NCBI GenBank assembly: GCA_965246795.1
Contig: CBDFFN010000007.1
Span: 124,001-188,000, forward strand
DNA length: 64,000 nucleotides
Reading direction: 5' to 3'
Source: JAJXWB01 sp965246795
Lineage (GTDB): Bacteria; Pseudomonadota; Alphaproteobacteria; Rhizobiales; Beijerinckiaceae
Shown: in pieces, positions 25,842-33,575 of the stretch
Position numbering within the stretch: the first letter of the stretch is position 1
How the letters are laid out: each line of letters begins with the position of its first letter
Position numbers and translations under genes: made by a program
The notes under the pieces: generated by a model
Database searches by the model: none
Seen by the model: only the letters and a program-made list of their open reading frames with translations
Told to the model about the DNA's origin: nothing

Positions 25842-26557
25842 GCAGTCAGTTCCAATTTCTCTTGCATCAGCAGTTCCGCGAAGCGGAATTGCATCTCATT
25901 GTCGATGTCTACAGCGACTGCGCCGCCGACCATCAGCGGCACAAAACTCTCCAGATTTATAACCGTCAGATCCGGCGCCGCATTGCCGAGCAGATAGGAC
26001 GTGCGCGACAACATGATCGCATTGTTGTCGACGAAGAGCGGCGTGAGGTCCTGACGCCGCTCGGGCCGACGCAGGCTCGGAAAGGCCGGTGCGAGGCGAC
26101 CATCGACATCGACCCAGGCGAAACATGGATGGTCGGTGACGGGCGAGACCGACATCACAGAATCGACGGCCGGATTGCGCGCGAGCAAATCGAGCGCGGT
26201 GTCGATGTCTTGCGAGGTACGAAACGGCGAGGTCGGCTGCAGATAGAAGACCGCATCGGGCACCCAGCCTTCTTCACGCTTAAGGAACTCAAGCGCGTGG
26301 CGAACGACACCAATGGCGAGGGCAGTTCCGCTTGCGAGTTCCGCCGGGCGCAAGAATGGACGCTCTGCGCCCGCTGCCACTGCGACCGAAGCGATGTCCT
26401 CGGAGTCGGTCGAGATCACCACGCGATCGAGCCGACTGCGTTTGGCGGCTTCCACGGTGTGGGACACGAGGGGGCGCCCGCCGAGCAACCGCACGTTCTT
26501 TTGCGGCACGCCCACCGAGCCCGCGCGTGCGGGGATGAGCCCGAGGACGCCGGACAT
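25838..26557 (-). CDS. legF: CMP-nonulosonate synthetase (CMP-legionaminate type)
   Basis: A 239-residue acylneuraminate cytidylyltransferase. The CTP-binding motif is LIPARAGSVGVPQKNVRLLGG; HTVEAAKRSRLDRVVISTDSEDI, LQPTSPFRTSQDID and the C-terminal AVDIDNEMQFRFAELL are typical. It activates a nonulosonic acid with CMP for transfer. The window has all other leg functions on the opposite arm and no other NeuA-type enzyme, so legF is the natural reading, although pseF or neuA specificity cannot be excluded from sequence. The radical SAM gene stops 16 bases upstream. Confidence 0.82.
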   Translation of the reverse strand: MSGVLGLIPARAGSVGVPQKNVRLLGGRPLVSHTVEAAKRSRLDRVVISTDSEDIASVAVAAGAERPFLRPAELASGTALAIGVVRHALEFLKREEGWVPDAVFYLQPTSPFRTSQDIDTALDLLARNPAVDSVMSVSPVTDHPCFAWVDVDGRLAPAFPSLRRPERRQDLTPLFVDNNAIMLSRTSYLLGNAAPDLTVINLESFVPLMVGGAVAVDIDNEMQFRFAELLMQEKLELTA

Positions 26558-26573
26558 CGCGCCTATTCCGCCG

Positions 26574-27632
26574 TCACGTGGCCGGCGGCAGATAGCACTT
26601 ACGGCACAGCGACATTTTGTAATAATCGCCGTTGGCGTGCAGGTGCCGGATGCGGCGATACTCGCGACCGTTCCAGATTTCGTGCAGATCCTGCTTGCGC
26701 CAGTCGCCGACGATGACCTCGTCTTTGTCGTCGACGCAGCAGATCGTCACGTTGCCGTTATACTTGAGGAACATGCGCTGGAAGGGCTGTGCGCACCAGA
26801 AGCCCGGAACTTCCGCGAAGTCGCCCTGCGCGTTTGGATCGCGCTCGGTGTAGAAACCGAAGCCGACGGCGTCGACAAGATCGCGCCACATGATCTTGAG
26901 GCCCTCGAACTGATCGAGCCACTTTTGGTCCTTGTACATGACCATCGAAATGCGGACCTGTACGTGCGGATACTTCGCGTTCCGCAGCTTCACGAACTGA
27001 TAGACGTTGTCGATCACCCGTCCGATCGTCGTGCCGACGCGCCGGTCTGCAAAGAGGTCGGGTGAGACGGCGTCGAAAGATATGAAGAGATTGTCGAGAC
27101 CGGCGTCGAGTAACTCCTGCGCTCGCTGAGGCCTTAAGAGCGTTGCGTTTGAATTCATCATCACATCGACGATGCCGTTCTTCTTGGCGTAGTCGACCTG
27201 CCAGACGACGTCCTTATGCGCGAGCGGCTCTCCAAGATAATTGAGCTTGATGCTCTTCACGCCGTGCGCGACGCCCTGATCGATAATGCGAGCATAATCC
27301 TCACGCGACATGAGACCGAGCGGCGAGAACTCGTCGCGCTCGACCAGCATCGTACGCGGGCACATCGGGCATTTCAGATTACAGACGTTTGTCGTCTCGA
27401 TATCGAGATGGATCGGGAAGTCCGTGATCGTCTTTTCGCGCGGGATCTCGTCCCACGACCGACGGTAGTCGAAATAGGCCGGAGGACGATGCTTCTTCCA
27501 CTCTTCGCGATAGATGACCTCGTTATAGGTCTCATTCGCGTTGAACTCGTAGAGATCGTGCGTCTCTACTGGCGCGCCCTCGCCTAGAACTGACGAAGCG
27601 CCCGGCACCGCGATGGACGCGGATGCTGTCAT
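26574..27632 (-). CDS. Radical SAM/SPASM-domain enzyme
   Basis: A 352-residue radical S-adenosylmethionine protein. The [4Fe-4S]-SAM motif is CNLKCPMCPRT near residues 89-99. GEPLAHKDVVWQVDYAK and the TIM-barrel strands follow. The C-terminal SPASM-like auxiliary cluster region has Cys residues in FWCAQPFQRM, TICCVDDKDEVIVGDW and CRKCYLPP. Such enzymes often sit in polysaccharide clusters, where they may dehydrogenate, epimerise or otherwise remodel a sugar. It begins the legF-NeuB2 string; its ATG at 27632 is preceded by a 200-base intergenic stretch. Substrate unknown. Confidence 0.82.
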   Translation of the reverse strand: MTASASIAVPGASSVLGEGAPVETHDLYEFNANETYNEVIYREEWKKHRPPAYFDYRRSWDEIPREKTITDFPIHLDIETTNVCNLKCPMCPRTMLVERDEFSPLGLMSREDYARIIDQGVAHGVKSIKLNYLGEPLAHKDVVWQVDYAKKNGIVDVMMNSNATLLRPQRAQELLDAGLDNLFISFDAVSPDLFADRRVGTTIGRVIDNVYQFVKLRNAKYPHVQVRISMVMYKDQKWLDQFEGLKIMWRDLVDAVGFGFYTERDPNAQGDFAEVPGFWCAQPFQRMFLKYNGNVTICCVDDKDEVIVGDWRKQDLHEIWNGREYRRIRHLHANGDYYKMSLCRKCYLPPAT

Positions 27633-27832
27633 GGCGTGTATCTCTCATGTCGATGCGATTGACCGGAGGGTCTAGTCCAATCAACCAGCCAGATCAATCG
27701 ACGCAAGCAAGAACAAGGCCCCGCAAAACCAGCATACCGCGAGGCGTCATGCCATTACGTGGCGGAAGTCGGATATTTTTTGCGCGCGGTGTGTCTTCGG
27801 GACAACCGGCAGAGCCGGCTCCCCAAAGACGT
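27633..27832. other. 200-base intergenic stretch, probable internal promoter
   Basis: Separates the amidotransferase gene from the radical SAM gene, both leftward. It holds a 7-bp hairpin just after the amidotransferase stop (AGCCGGC-TCT-GCCGGTT on the minus strand) without a T run, and a T-rich ATTTTTTGCGCGCG. No reading frame looks real. It probably allows separate transcription of the radical SAM-NeuB2 string. Confidence 0.35.
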
Positions 27833-29140
27833 CTAGCGGTTGGCGGTCGGCCGCGGGATCGGCAGCTGCAGGATGCGCTCTTCGCCGTGCACTGTATTGC
27901 GGGCGCGCCACTCGCGATGGCCGATCTTTTCCCACGCGGGGATCTTCATCGGCGTGCCGTAAGTCCGGGCCTCGCGCTCGAGGTTTTCGGTATCACCAAC
28001 GCACTGCTCGATCGATGTCCACAAATCCTCGTCGGACATGCCGGTTTTCTCGCAGAAGCGTTCGAAAGCTTTCCACGGAAATTCGCCGTCGTAATCCTTG
28101 ACGAGTTCGACCGCTTCCGGACGGCTGATCTTGCCTTCCTGGATGTCCTTTGAGCTGTATTTCGTCGCACGGCCGAAACCGAATTTCGGCCACAACATCC
28201 AGATGTAGACGTCGTAGAAATCGTCGTCCGTGCTGTAACCGAAAGTGAACGTGCCCGGCGTGCGCTTCTCGGCTGTGCGGAAGCCGCCAACGACGTTGAG
28301 CGAAATATGAAGGTGGTGGTTGTTCGACCAAGGCGTGTAGTCGCTGTAGAACAGACGACGCATGCCGATCGAACGCATCTCTTCTTCGGAAGGCTGCTGG
28401 TAAAAGCGGATCTCTTCCGGCTTGAAGCCATACTCCGTCCAGCGCTCCGGCGGGAGCCAGCCTTGCTTGTCGCTGCGGATGCGCGCCTCGACGCCGGCGT
28501 GATCGAGATCGACGTAATCCTTGTCGGTCGAGCCGCCGTATTCGGTCTCGCCGTTCTCGCCGTAAAGAATGACGGGGATTTTCTTTTCCATCGCGACGCG
28601 CGTGACATGCGCCCACACGCCGTAGAACCAGGGAATATAGGGGTCGCCGAAACGCTCCATGCCCAGGCGCGCAAGCTTGGAATAGAACTGCATATTCGGG
28701 CAGACGCTGACGAGATCGACCGGCAGCTTTTCCGGAAGGTTGCGCAGATTATGCACGCCCACGTCGGTCGGAAGATAAGGCTGGATGTTCACGCAAAGCA
28801 CGTGCAGGCCGAGCTTCGTCACCGCATGCCATGTCTGGAACGTCGAATCCTTGCCGCCACTGACAGGAACGACAGCATCGTATTCGCGATCGGGGCTCGA
28901 TTTGATCGATTCGTGGACGAGATCGTAGAATTCTTTCTCTTTCGCCGCCCAGTCGATCTCCTTCTTTTCCAGCGCACGCTGGCAGCCGTTGCAGATGCCT
29001 TCGGCATTGAAAGTGATGCGCGGACGCGTGTTAGGGTGCGTGCAGTGCTTGCAGAACAGCATCGGTCGCAAGGCATGGCGTTGTGCGCCATCGCTTAGGG
29101 GTGCGGCAGCCTCGACCGCGACTTTGGATTGTTCATTCAT
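27833..29140 (-). CDS. N-acetyl sugar amidotransferase (PseA/WbpG family)
   Basis: A 435-residue ATP-pyrophosphatase enzyme. A zinc ribbon (C30-x2-C33 and C50-x2-C53, in FCKHCTHP and ICNGC) precedes the PP-loop VPVSGGKDSTF (about 94-99). Family members use ammonia delivered by HisH/HisF-like partners to turn an acetamido group into an acetamidino group, as in Campylobacter PseA or Pseudomonas WbpG. ATG 29140 lies 9 bases after the HisF-like stop; a TTG two codons earlier is an alternative. Gene order HisH-HisF-amidotransferase fits an ammonia-channelling complex. Confidence 0.88.
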   Translation of the reverse strand: MNEQSKVAVEAAAPLSDGAQRHALRPMLFCKHCTHPNTRPRITFNAEGICNGCQRALEKKEIDWAAKEKEFYDLVHESIKSSPDREYDAVVPVSGGKDSTFQTWHAVTKLGLHVLCVNIQPYLPTDVGVHNLRNLPEKLPVDLVSVCPNMQFYSKLARLGMERFGDPYIPWFYGVWAHVTRVAMEKKIPVILYGENGETEYGGSTDKDYVDLDHAGVEARIRSDKQGWLPPERWTEYGFKPEEIRFYQQPSEEEMRSIGMRRLFYSDYTPWSNNHHLHISLNVVGGFRTAEKRTPGTFTFGYSTDDDFYDVYIWMLWPKFGFGRATKYSSKDIQEGKISRPEAVELVKDYDGEFPWKAFERFCEKTGMSDEDLWTSIEQCVGDTENLEREARTYGTPMKIPAWEKIGHREWRARNTVHGEERILQLPIPRPTANR

Positions 29141-29149
29141 CTGCAAATA

Positions 29150-29917
29150 CTACCAGAAATTCCACATGGGCACGGATGCACCTTTGCTTATCATGTGCTG
29201 CTTTGCCTTGACCAGTCCGTTGCCGATGTAGTGGAAGATGTTCGCGGCGGAGACTGCGGATGCACCGCCCAGCTCGATACCCTCGGTGAGATGCTGGAAC
29301 TCGCCGACGCCGCCTGATGCGATTACGGGGATCGACACGGCATCGTGGACTCTGCGCAACAGATCGATGTCGTAACCGGTGCCTGTCCCGTCTCGATCGA
29401 TCGACGTCAGAAAGATTTCGCCGGCGCCGCGGCGCTCGACCTCACGCGCCCATTCGACCACATCGCGGCCGGTATCTTCCGCGCCATTCGACGCCATGAC
29501 ACGTTCGCCGCCGGACTTTTTCTTCACGTCGATTGAAACCACCACGCATTGACTGCCGAACCGGCGTGCGGCCGAAGTGATGAACTCGGGGTTCTGCAAG
29601 GCGTAGGAATTGACAACGACCTTGTCGGCGCCGGCACCAAGCAGCGTCTCGAAGTCTTCGATGCTCACGACGCCACCACCTGCGCTGATCGGCACGAAGC
29701 AGAATTTCGCTAACGCCATCATCTGCTCAGCAAAACGCACAATGCTCTTGCGCTCCCGGTCTACGTTGACAAGCACGAGTTCATCGATGGCGAGAAAATC
29801 AAGGTATTTGCGAATCCAGCTCAGTTCGCCGACCGGCTGCAGCGTGAAATTCCGGCTGTTGCAGAAGACGCCGTCGTTGGTCATCAACAGACACAGGATC
29901 ATGCGCTTCTTGAGCAT
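29150..29917 (-). CDS. HisF-like cyclase subunit for sugar amidation (WbuZ/HisF2)
   Basis: A 255-residue (beta/alpha)8 barrel related to HisF. Phosphate-site loops ISAGGGVVS and ASGGVGEF and the strand LTSIDRDGTGTGYD are visible. In glycan clusters such paralogues (WbuZ, HisF2) form the ammonia channel for the amidotransferase rather than making histidine; no his genes flank it here. It lies 3 bases from the HisH-like gene and 9 from the amidotransferase. Confidence 0.85.
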   Translation of the reverse strand: MLKKRMILCLLMTNDGVFCNSRNFTLQPVGELSWIRKYLDFLAIDELVLVNVDRERKSIVRFAEQMMALAKFCFVPISAGGGVVSIEDFETLLGAGADKVVVNSYALQNPEFITSAARRFGSQCVVVSIDVKKKSGGERVMASNGAEDTGRDVVEWAREVERRGAGEIFLTSIDRDGTGTGYDIDLLRRVHDAVSIPVIASGGVGEFQHLTEGIELGGASAVSAANIFHYIGNGLVKAKQHMISKGASVPMWNFW

Positions 29918-29920
29918 CAG

Positions 29921-30535
29921 TCAGGCCATTTCGACGAAGTTGCTCAGCAGCTTCAGACCGGCTGCCTGGCTCTTCTCGGGGTGGAACTGCACACCGAAAA
30001 TATTGCCTCGCTCGATGGCAGCCGTCACGGTGCCGCTGTACTCGACCGTCCCGCTGATCGTGTCGACGTCCGCTTCGACCTGGTAGCTATGCACGAAATA
30101 AAAATCCGCAGGCTGCGGCAAACCCTGAAACAGGCGAGACTTCTCGTTCCAGTCGACGCTGTTGAAGCCAATATGCGGCACCTTGAAAGACGGATCGCGT
30201 GGCGCGATGCGACGAACGCGGCCTTTGATCCAGCCGAGCCCCTCGTGCTCGCCGTCTTCCTCCCCAATCTCCGCCATCATCTGCATACCAAGGCAAATGC
30301 CAAGGATGGGCTTGCCGCGCTCGAGAACTTCTTCACGCAAGACTTCGATAAGTCCGCGCGAGCGAAGGCTTTGCATCCCCGCTTCGAAAGCGCCCACTCC
30401 GGGAAAAACGAGTTTTGAGGCGCGCCGGATGCGATCCGCATCGGCAGTTAGTTCGACATCGGATCCGATGTGACGAAGAGCGTTGCTGATCGAATGGCGA
30501 TTGGCCACGCCCGTATCGACGATCACGACAGTCAT
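29921..30535 (-). CDS. HisH-like glutamine amidotransferase for sugar amidation
   Basis: A 204-residue class I glutamine amidotransferase. The catalytic triad is visible: C81 in GICLGMQM and His185/Glu187 in QFHPEKS. N-terminal VVIVDTGVANRHSISNALRHIG is HisH-like. It should hydrolyse glutamine to supply ammonia to the adjacent HisF-like and amidotransferase proteins. The ATG overlaps the stop of the GNAT gene by four bases. Confidence 0.88.
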   Translation of the reverse strand: MTVVIVDTGVANRHSISNALRHIGSDVELTADADRIRRASKLVFPGVGAFEAGMQSLRSRGLIEVLREEVLERGKPILGICLGMQMMAEIGEEDGEHEGLGWIKGRVRRIAPRDPSFKVPHIGFNSVDWNEKSRLFQGLPQPADFYFVHSYQVEADVDTISGTVEYSGTVTAAIERGNIFGVQFHPEKSQAAGLKLLSNFVEMA

Positions 30536-31125
30536 ATCACCGCCCGGGACGCGAGCAGGCCGAGGATCACGGCATCGCTGCGGCCGCCGTCAGCTTCTTG
30601 ATAAAAATCCGCAAGTTCAGCCTCCAGACGGAAGCCAAGCTTCTCGACGCCCTTGATCGAGCGCGTGTTCGTCGCGCGGGTCGTCGCCTGTATGCGATGC
30701 AGACCAAGAGACACGAAGCCATAGTGCATCACGGCCGTGGCGGCTTCGGCGAACGCGCCGGTCCCCCACGTCGACGGCGCGAAGCCATATCCGAATTCAG
30801 CCGTGCGATGGCGGGACGAGAAGGGAAACAGGAGGCCGAGGGTTCCGACAGCCACACCGTCGGAACGACATTCGGCGACCCAATAGAGCCGCTTGCCCGA
30901 GCTATTCTCGTCCCGAAGACTTTCTAGAAAACGCCCTGCGTCGGCCTCTGTCGCAAACGGCGCACTGTCGAGAAATGCGGTGAATCGGGGGTCGGACCCG
31001 TAGTCGAACAGGCCTGCGGCGTGTCTGGGCATAGGCGCAACGAGATTGAACCGCTCTGTCGTCAACACCGGATGCGCTGCGTCGATCGCAGACTCCGGGG
31101 CAACATCACGCGACGGGAAAGACAT
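30532..31125 (-). CDS. GNAT-family N-acetyltransferase (candidate LegH role)
   Basis: A 197-residue RimJ/RimL-like GNAT protein. The acetyl-CoA fold is indicated by TAEFGYGFAPSTWGTGAFAEAATAVMHYGF and LGLHRIQATTRATNTRSIKGVEKLGFRLE. The C-terminus is EADGGRSDAVILGLLA. It is the first gene of the left arm, facing legB, and overlaps the HisH-like gene. Acetylation of the UDP/GDP-4-amino-sugar made by LegB/LegC is the step otherwise missing from the right arm; the assignment to LegH is from context, since characterised LegH proteins are often of other acyltransferase folds. ATG 31125 agrees with the homologous region. Confidence 0.7.
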   Translation of the reverse strand: MSFPSRDVAPESAIDAAHPVLTTERFNLVAPMPRHAAGLFDYGSDPRFTAFLDSAPFATEADAGRFLESLRDENSSGKRLYWVAECRSDGVAVGTLGLLFPFSSRHRTAEFGYGFAPSTWGTGAFAEAATAVMHYGFVSLGLHRIQATTRATNTRSIKGVEKLGFRLEAELADFYQEADGGRSDAVILGLLASRAVI

Positions 31126-31496
31126 GTCTCGACCAGTGCAAGGCGCGGCGATCTTAGGTCTGGGTCCAGCGGCATGGCCACGGACGCCTCGAATTCCGAA
31201 GCGGATCCGCACCTTGTGCCGAGAATGCGCATCGCCGATCCAAGGATTCGTCCTTAGAGGACGAAACGTCCTCCGGCAAACCGGAACCAGCCGATCGCGA
31301 CGTTCACTGCGGCATGCGGTTTTCGAGCAACAGATTGCGATGGCGAGCAGCCCTGTGCGTACGCCGGCAGGATTGCTTCGGCCCCGCAATCGGGGCATGA
31401 GAGCGGCCTTGACTTGCGACGGCACAGGCACCGCGTCGTTCGCGCGCCGCCCATGCTGCTCTTCATCAAGTGTTCCAGGGACGGCAGAACAGGGAT
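31126..31496. promoter_or_regulatory. Divergent intergenic region of the nonulosonate locus
   Basis: 371 bases without a convincing gene separate the GNAT gene (leftward) and legB (rightward), so both arms must be initiated here. The most distinct feature is a perfect inverted repeat GAGGACG-AAA-CGTCCTC at 31257-31273, closely followed by CCGGCAAACCGG. TTGACT near 31410 is a possible -35 for legB. No -10 is obvious. Confidence 0.5.
31257..31273. repeat. Perfect 7-bp inverted repeat, candidate operator
   Basis: GAGGACG (31257-31263), spacer AAA, CGTCCTC (31267-31273), located mid-way between the two arms. No T run follows on either strand, so a DNA-binding site is more likely than a terminator. 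It has no other copy that I found in the window. Confidence 0.35.
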
Positions 31497-32489
31497 ATGG
31501 GCAAGCAGGTTCTCGTCACTGGCGCCGGAGGCTTTATCGGCTCGCACCTTGTCGAGGGGCTCGTTCACGCCGGCTGGAACGTGCGTGCGATGGTCCGCTA
31601 CAATTCGAAGGGCGCGGCTGGCTGGCTGGACGAGACGCGCGTAGTCGACCTCGGTGCCGAGATCGTGTTCGGCGACGTTCAGGACCCGGATTTTGTGCGC
31701 AAGTCCGTACGCGGCTGCGATGTCGTCATGCATCTGGCCGCTCTTATCGGCATCCCCTATTCCTACGTGGCGCCGGCACAATATGTCGCGACGAACATCA
31801 CGGGCACGCTGAACGTTCTTCAGGCCGCGCGAGATTGCAGCGTCGATATGGTGATCCAGACGTCGACTAGCGAAGTCTACGGCTCGGCGCAGACTGTGCC
31901 GATGACGGAGGACCATCCTCTCGTCGGGCAGTCGCCCTATTCCGCCACCAAGATCGGTGCGGATCAACTGGCGCTGTCGTATCATCGCGCCTTCGGATTG
32001 CCTGTCGCGATCATCCGTCCGTTCAACACCTACGGGCCGCGGCAATCGACCCGCGCCGTCATCCCGACTATCATCACGCAGCTGCTGTCGGGCGCGGAGA
32101 CGGTGAAAATCGGCTCCCTGACACCGACGCGTGACTTCAATTTCGTCGAAGATACGGTCGACGCGTTCATCGCGATGGCCGGATCGCCCGCCGCTATCGG
32201 CGAGGTCATCAATGTTGGCAGTGGTTTCGAGGTCAGTGTCGGCGACGTTCTCGATATCGTCGGCGAAGTGATCGGCGTCAAAGCTTCGGCGACGTCCGAT
32301 GCGCAGCGATTGCGCCCCGCTGCGAGCGAGGTCGATCGCCTTCTCGCCGACGCGAGCAAGGCAAAGCGCCTGATGAGCTGGTCACCGAAATTCGGTGGGC
32401 GCGACGGATTTCGGCGCGGGATCGAACAATCCGTCCGTTGGTTCGAGGGGAGGACCACCATGCCGGGCGTAGGCCAATATGCCGTCTAG
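31497..32489 (+). CDS. legB: LegB-type nucleotide-N-acetylglucosamine 4,6-dehydratase
   Basis: A 330-residue extended SDR enzyme. NAD site is VLVTGAGGFIGSHL; the catalytic TSTSEVYGSAQ and YSATK lie in TEDHPLVGQSPYSATKIGAD; RPFNTYGPRQS and LTPTRDFNFVEDTVD complete the pattern. The string ALIGIPYSY and ARAVIPTIITQLL closely follow Campylobacter LegB as I remember it. LegB converts (G/U)DP-GlcNAc to the 4-keto-6-deoxy sugar, first committed step to legionaminic acid. ATG 31497 was chosen; a GTG 27 bases upstream is possible. First gene of the right arm. Confidence 0.88.
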   Translation: MGKQVLVTGAGGFIGSHLVEGLVHAGWNVRAMVRYNSKGAAGWLDETRVVDLGAEIVFGDVQDPDFVRKSVRGCDVVMHLAALIGIPYSYVAPAQYVATNITGTLNVLQAARDCSVDMVIQTSTSEVYGSAQTVPMTEDHPLVGQSPYSATKIGADQLALSYHRAFGLPVAIIRPFNTYGPRQSTRAVIPTIITQLLSGAETVKIGSLTPTRDFNFVEDTVDAFIAMAGSPAAIGEVINVGSGFEVSVGDVLDIVGEVIGVKASATSDAQRLRPAASEVDRLLADASKAKRLMSWSPKFGGRDGFRRGIEQSVRWFEGRTTMPGVGQYAV

Positions 32490-32504
32490 CGACCGGGCAG
32501 CTCC

Positions 32505-33575
32505 ATGAACGCGGAACTCGTTTCCACGCTCTCGATCTCGCCCGACGTCAGTCTGCGGGTCACGGCGGAAACGCTGTCGAAGACCAGCCGCGGTATCCTG
32601 CTCGTCGTCGATACCCGCGGCGTTCTGCTCGGCGTCGTGACGGACTACGACATTCGCCAGGCGATCCTCAACGATCTGACGCTGGACGCGCCCGTCGAAC
32701 AGATTATCAAACGCGACCCCGTGGTTGTGCGCGCGGGCGCGAAAGAGCGCGAAATAGTCGCGCTCTTCCAGGAGACGGCCCGCTACCAGATACCCGTGCT
32801 CGACCCGGATGGGCGGCCCGTCGATATCCGCTTTCGAGACGATTTCTTGCATCTTTCCGATATCCGCGCGGGATCGGTCGCCGTCATCATGGCCGGCGGA
32901 TTCGGCACGCGTTTGCGGCCGATGACCGAACAGGTGCCGAAACCTCTGCTGGAAGTCGCCGGCCGGCCGATGCTGTTCATCCTGCTCGATCAGGTGATCA
33001 GCGAGGGCTTCGACAAGATCTACATCACGCTCTTCTACAAGAGCCAGATGGTAATTAATCGTGTGCGCGAGGTCGCGCGTTACCGCAATTGCGTACATTT
33101 CGTGATGGAGAACACGCCGCTCGGTACAGCCGGCTCTTTGAGCTTGCTGCCGGAGCGTCCGACAAGTCCGTTCCTCGTCATGAATGCAGACCTGCTGACG
33201 GAAGTCCCACTTCGCGAGATGCTCGATTTCCACAATCGTGAAAACAATGCAGTCACCGTGGCGCTGAAACGCGACAGCTTCAAGATTCCTTACGGCGTCG
33301 CCGAAGTGCAAAACGGACGGATTATCGCGCTGCGCGAGAAGCCGGCCTACGATATGGACGTCAACACCGGGGTCTATATCGTTTCGCCGTCAGTCCTCGA
33401 CTATCTTCCAAAGGGCCAGCGGTGCGACATGCCACAGCTCGTCAACCAGCTTCTCGACTCGAATGCGCAGATTGGCAGCTTTCCGATTCACGAGTTCTGG
33501 CTCGACGTCGGCACGCACGAGCACTTCGAAAAAGCGCAGATCAGGTACAAGAACCGTGCAGGCCCGAAGTCTTAG
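32505..33575 (+). CDS. CBS-domain sugar-1-phosphate nucleotidyltransferase (PtmE-like)
   Basis: A 356-residue protein. Residues about 1-120 form a CBS pair (SRGILLVVDTRGVLLGVVTDYDIR, ARYQIPVLDPDG). Residues about 125-356 are a nucleotidyltransferase with VIMAGGFGTRLRPMTEQVPKPLLEV, VMNADLLTEV and FWLDVGTHEHFEKA. This CBS-NTP transferase architecture matches PtmE of the Campylobacter GDP-based legionaminic pathway, a glucosamine-1-phosphate guanylyltransferase. It suggests that the pathway here also starts from a GDP sugar. It follows legB by 15 bases. Confidence 0.82.
   Translation: MNAELVSTLSISPDVSLRVTAETLSKTSRGILLVVDTRGVLLGVVTDYDIRQAILNDLTLDAPVEQIIKRDPVVVRAGAKEREIVALFQETARYQIPVLDPDGRPVDIRFRDDFLHLSDIRAGSVAVIMAGGFGTRLRPMTEQVPKPLLEVAGRPMLFILLDQVISEGFDKIYITLFYKSQMVINRVREVARYRNCVHFVMENTPLGTAGSLSLLPERPTSPFLVMNADLLTEVPLREMLDFHNRENNAVTVALKRDSFKIPYGVAEVQNGRIIALREKPAYDMDVNTGVYIVSPSVLDYLPKGQRCDMPQLVNQLLDSNAQIGSFPIHEFWLDVGTHEHFEKAQIRYKNRAGPKS

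Noticed and set aside
29150..30535. HisH and HisF of histidine biosynthesis
   Set aside because: They are embedded with a PseA/WbpG-type amidotransferase and nonulosonate genes, with no hisA/B/G neighbours. The sugar-amidation role fits better.
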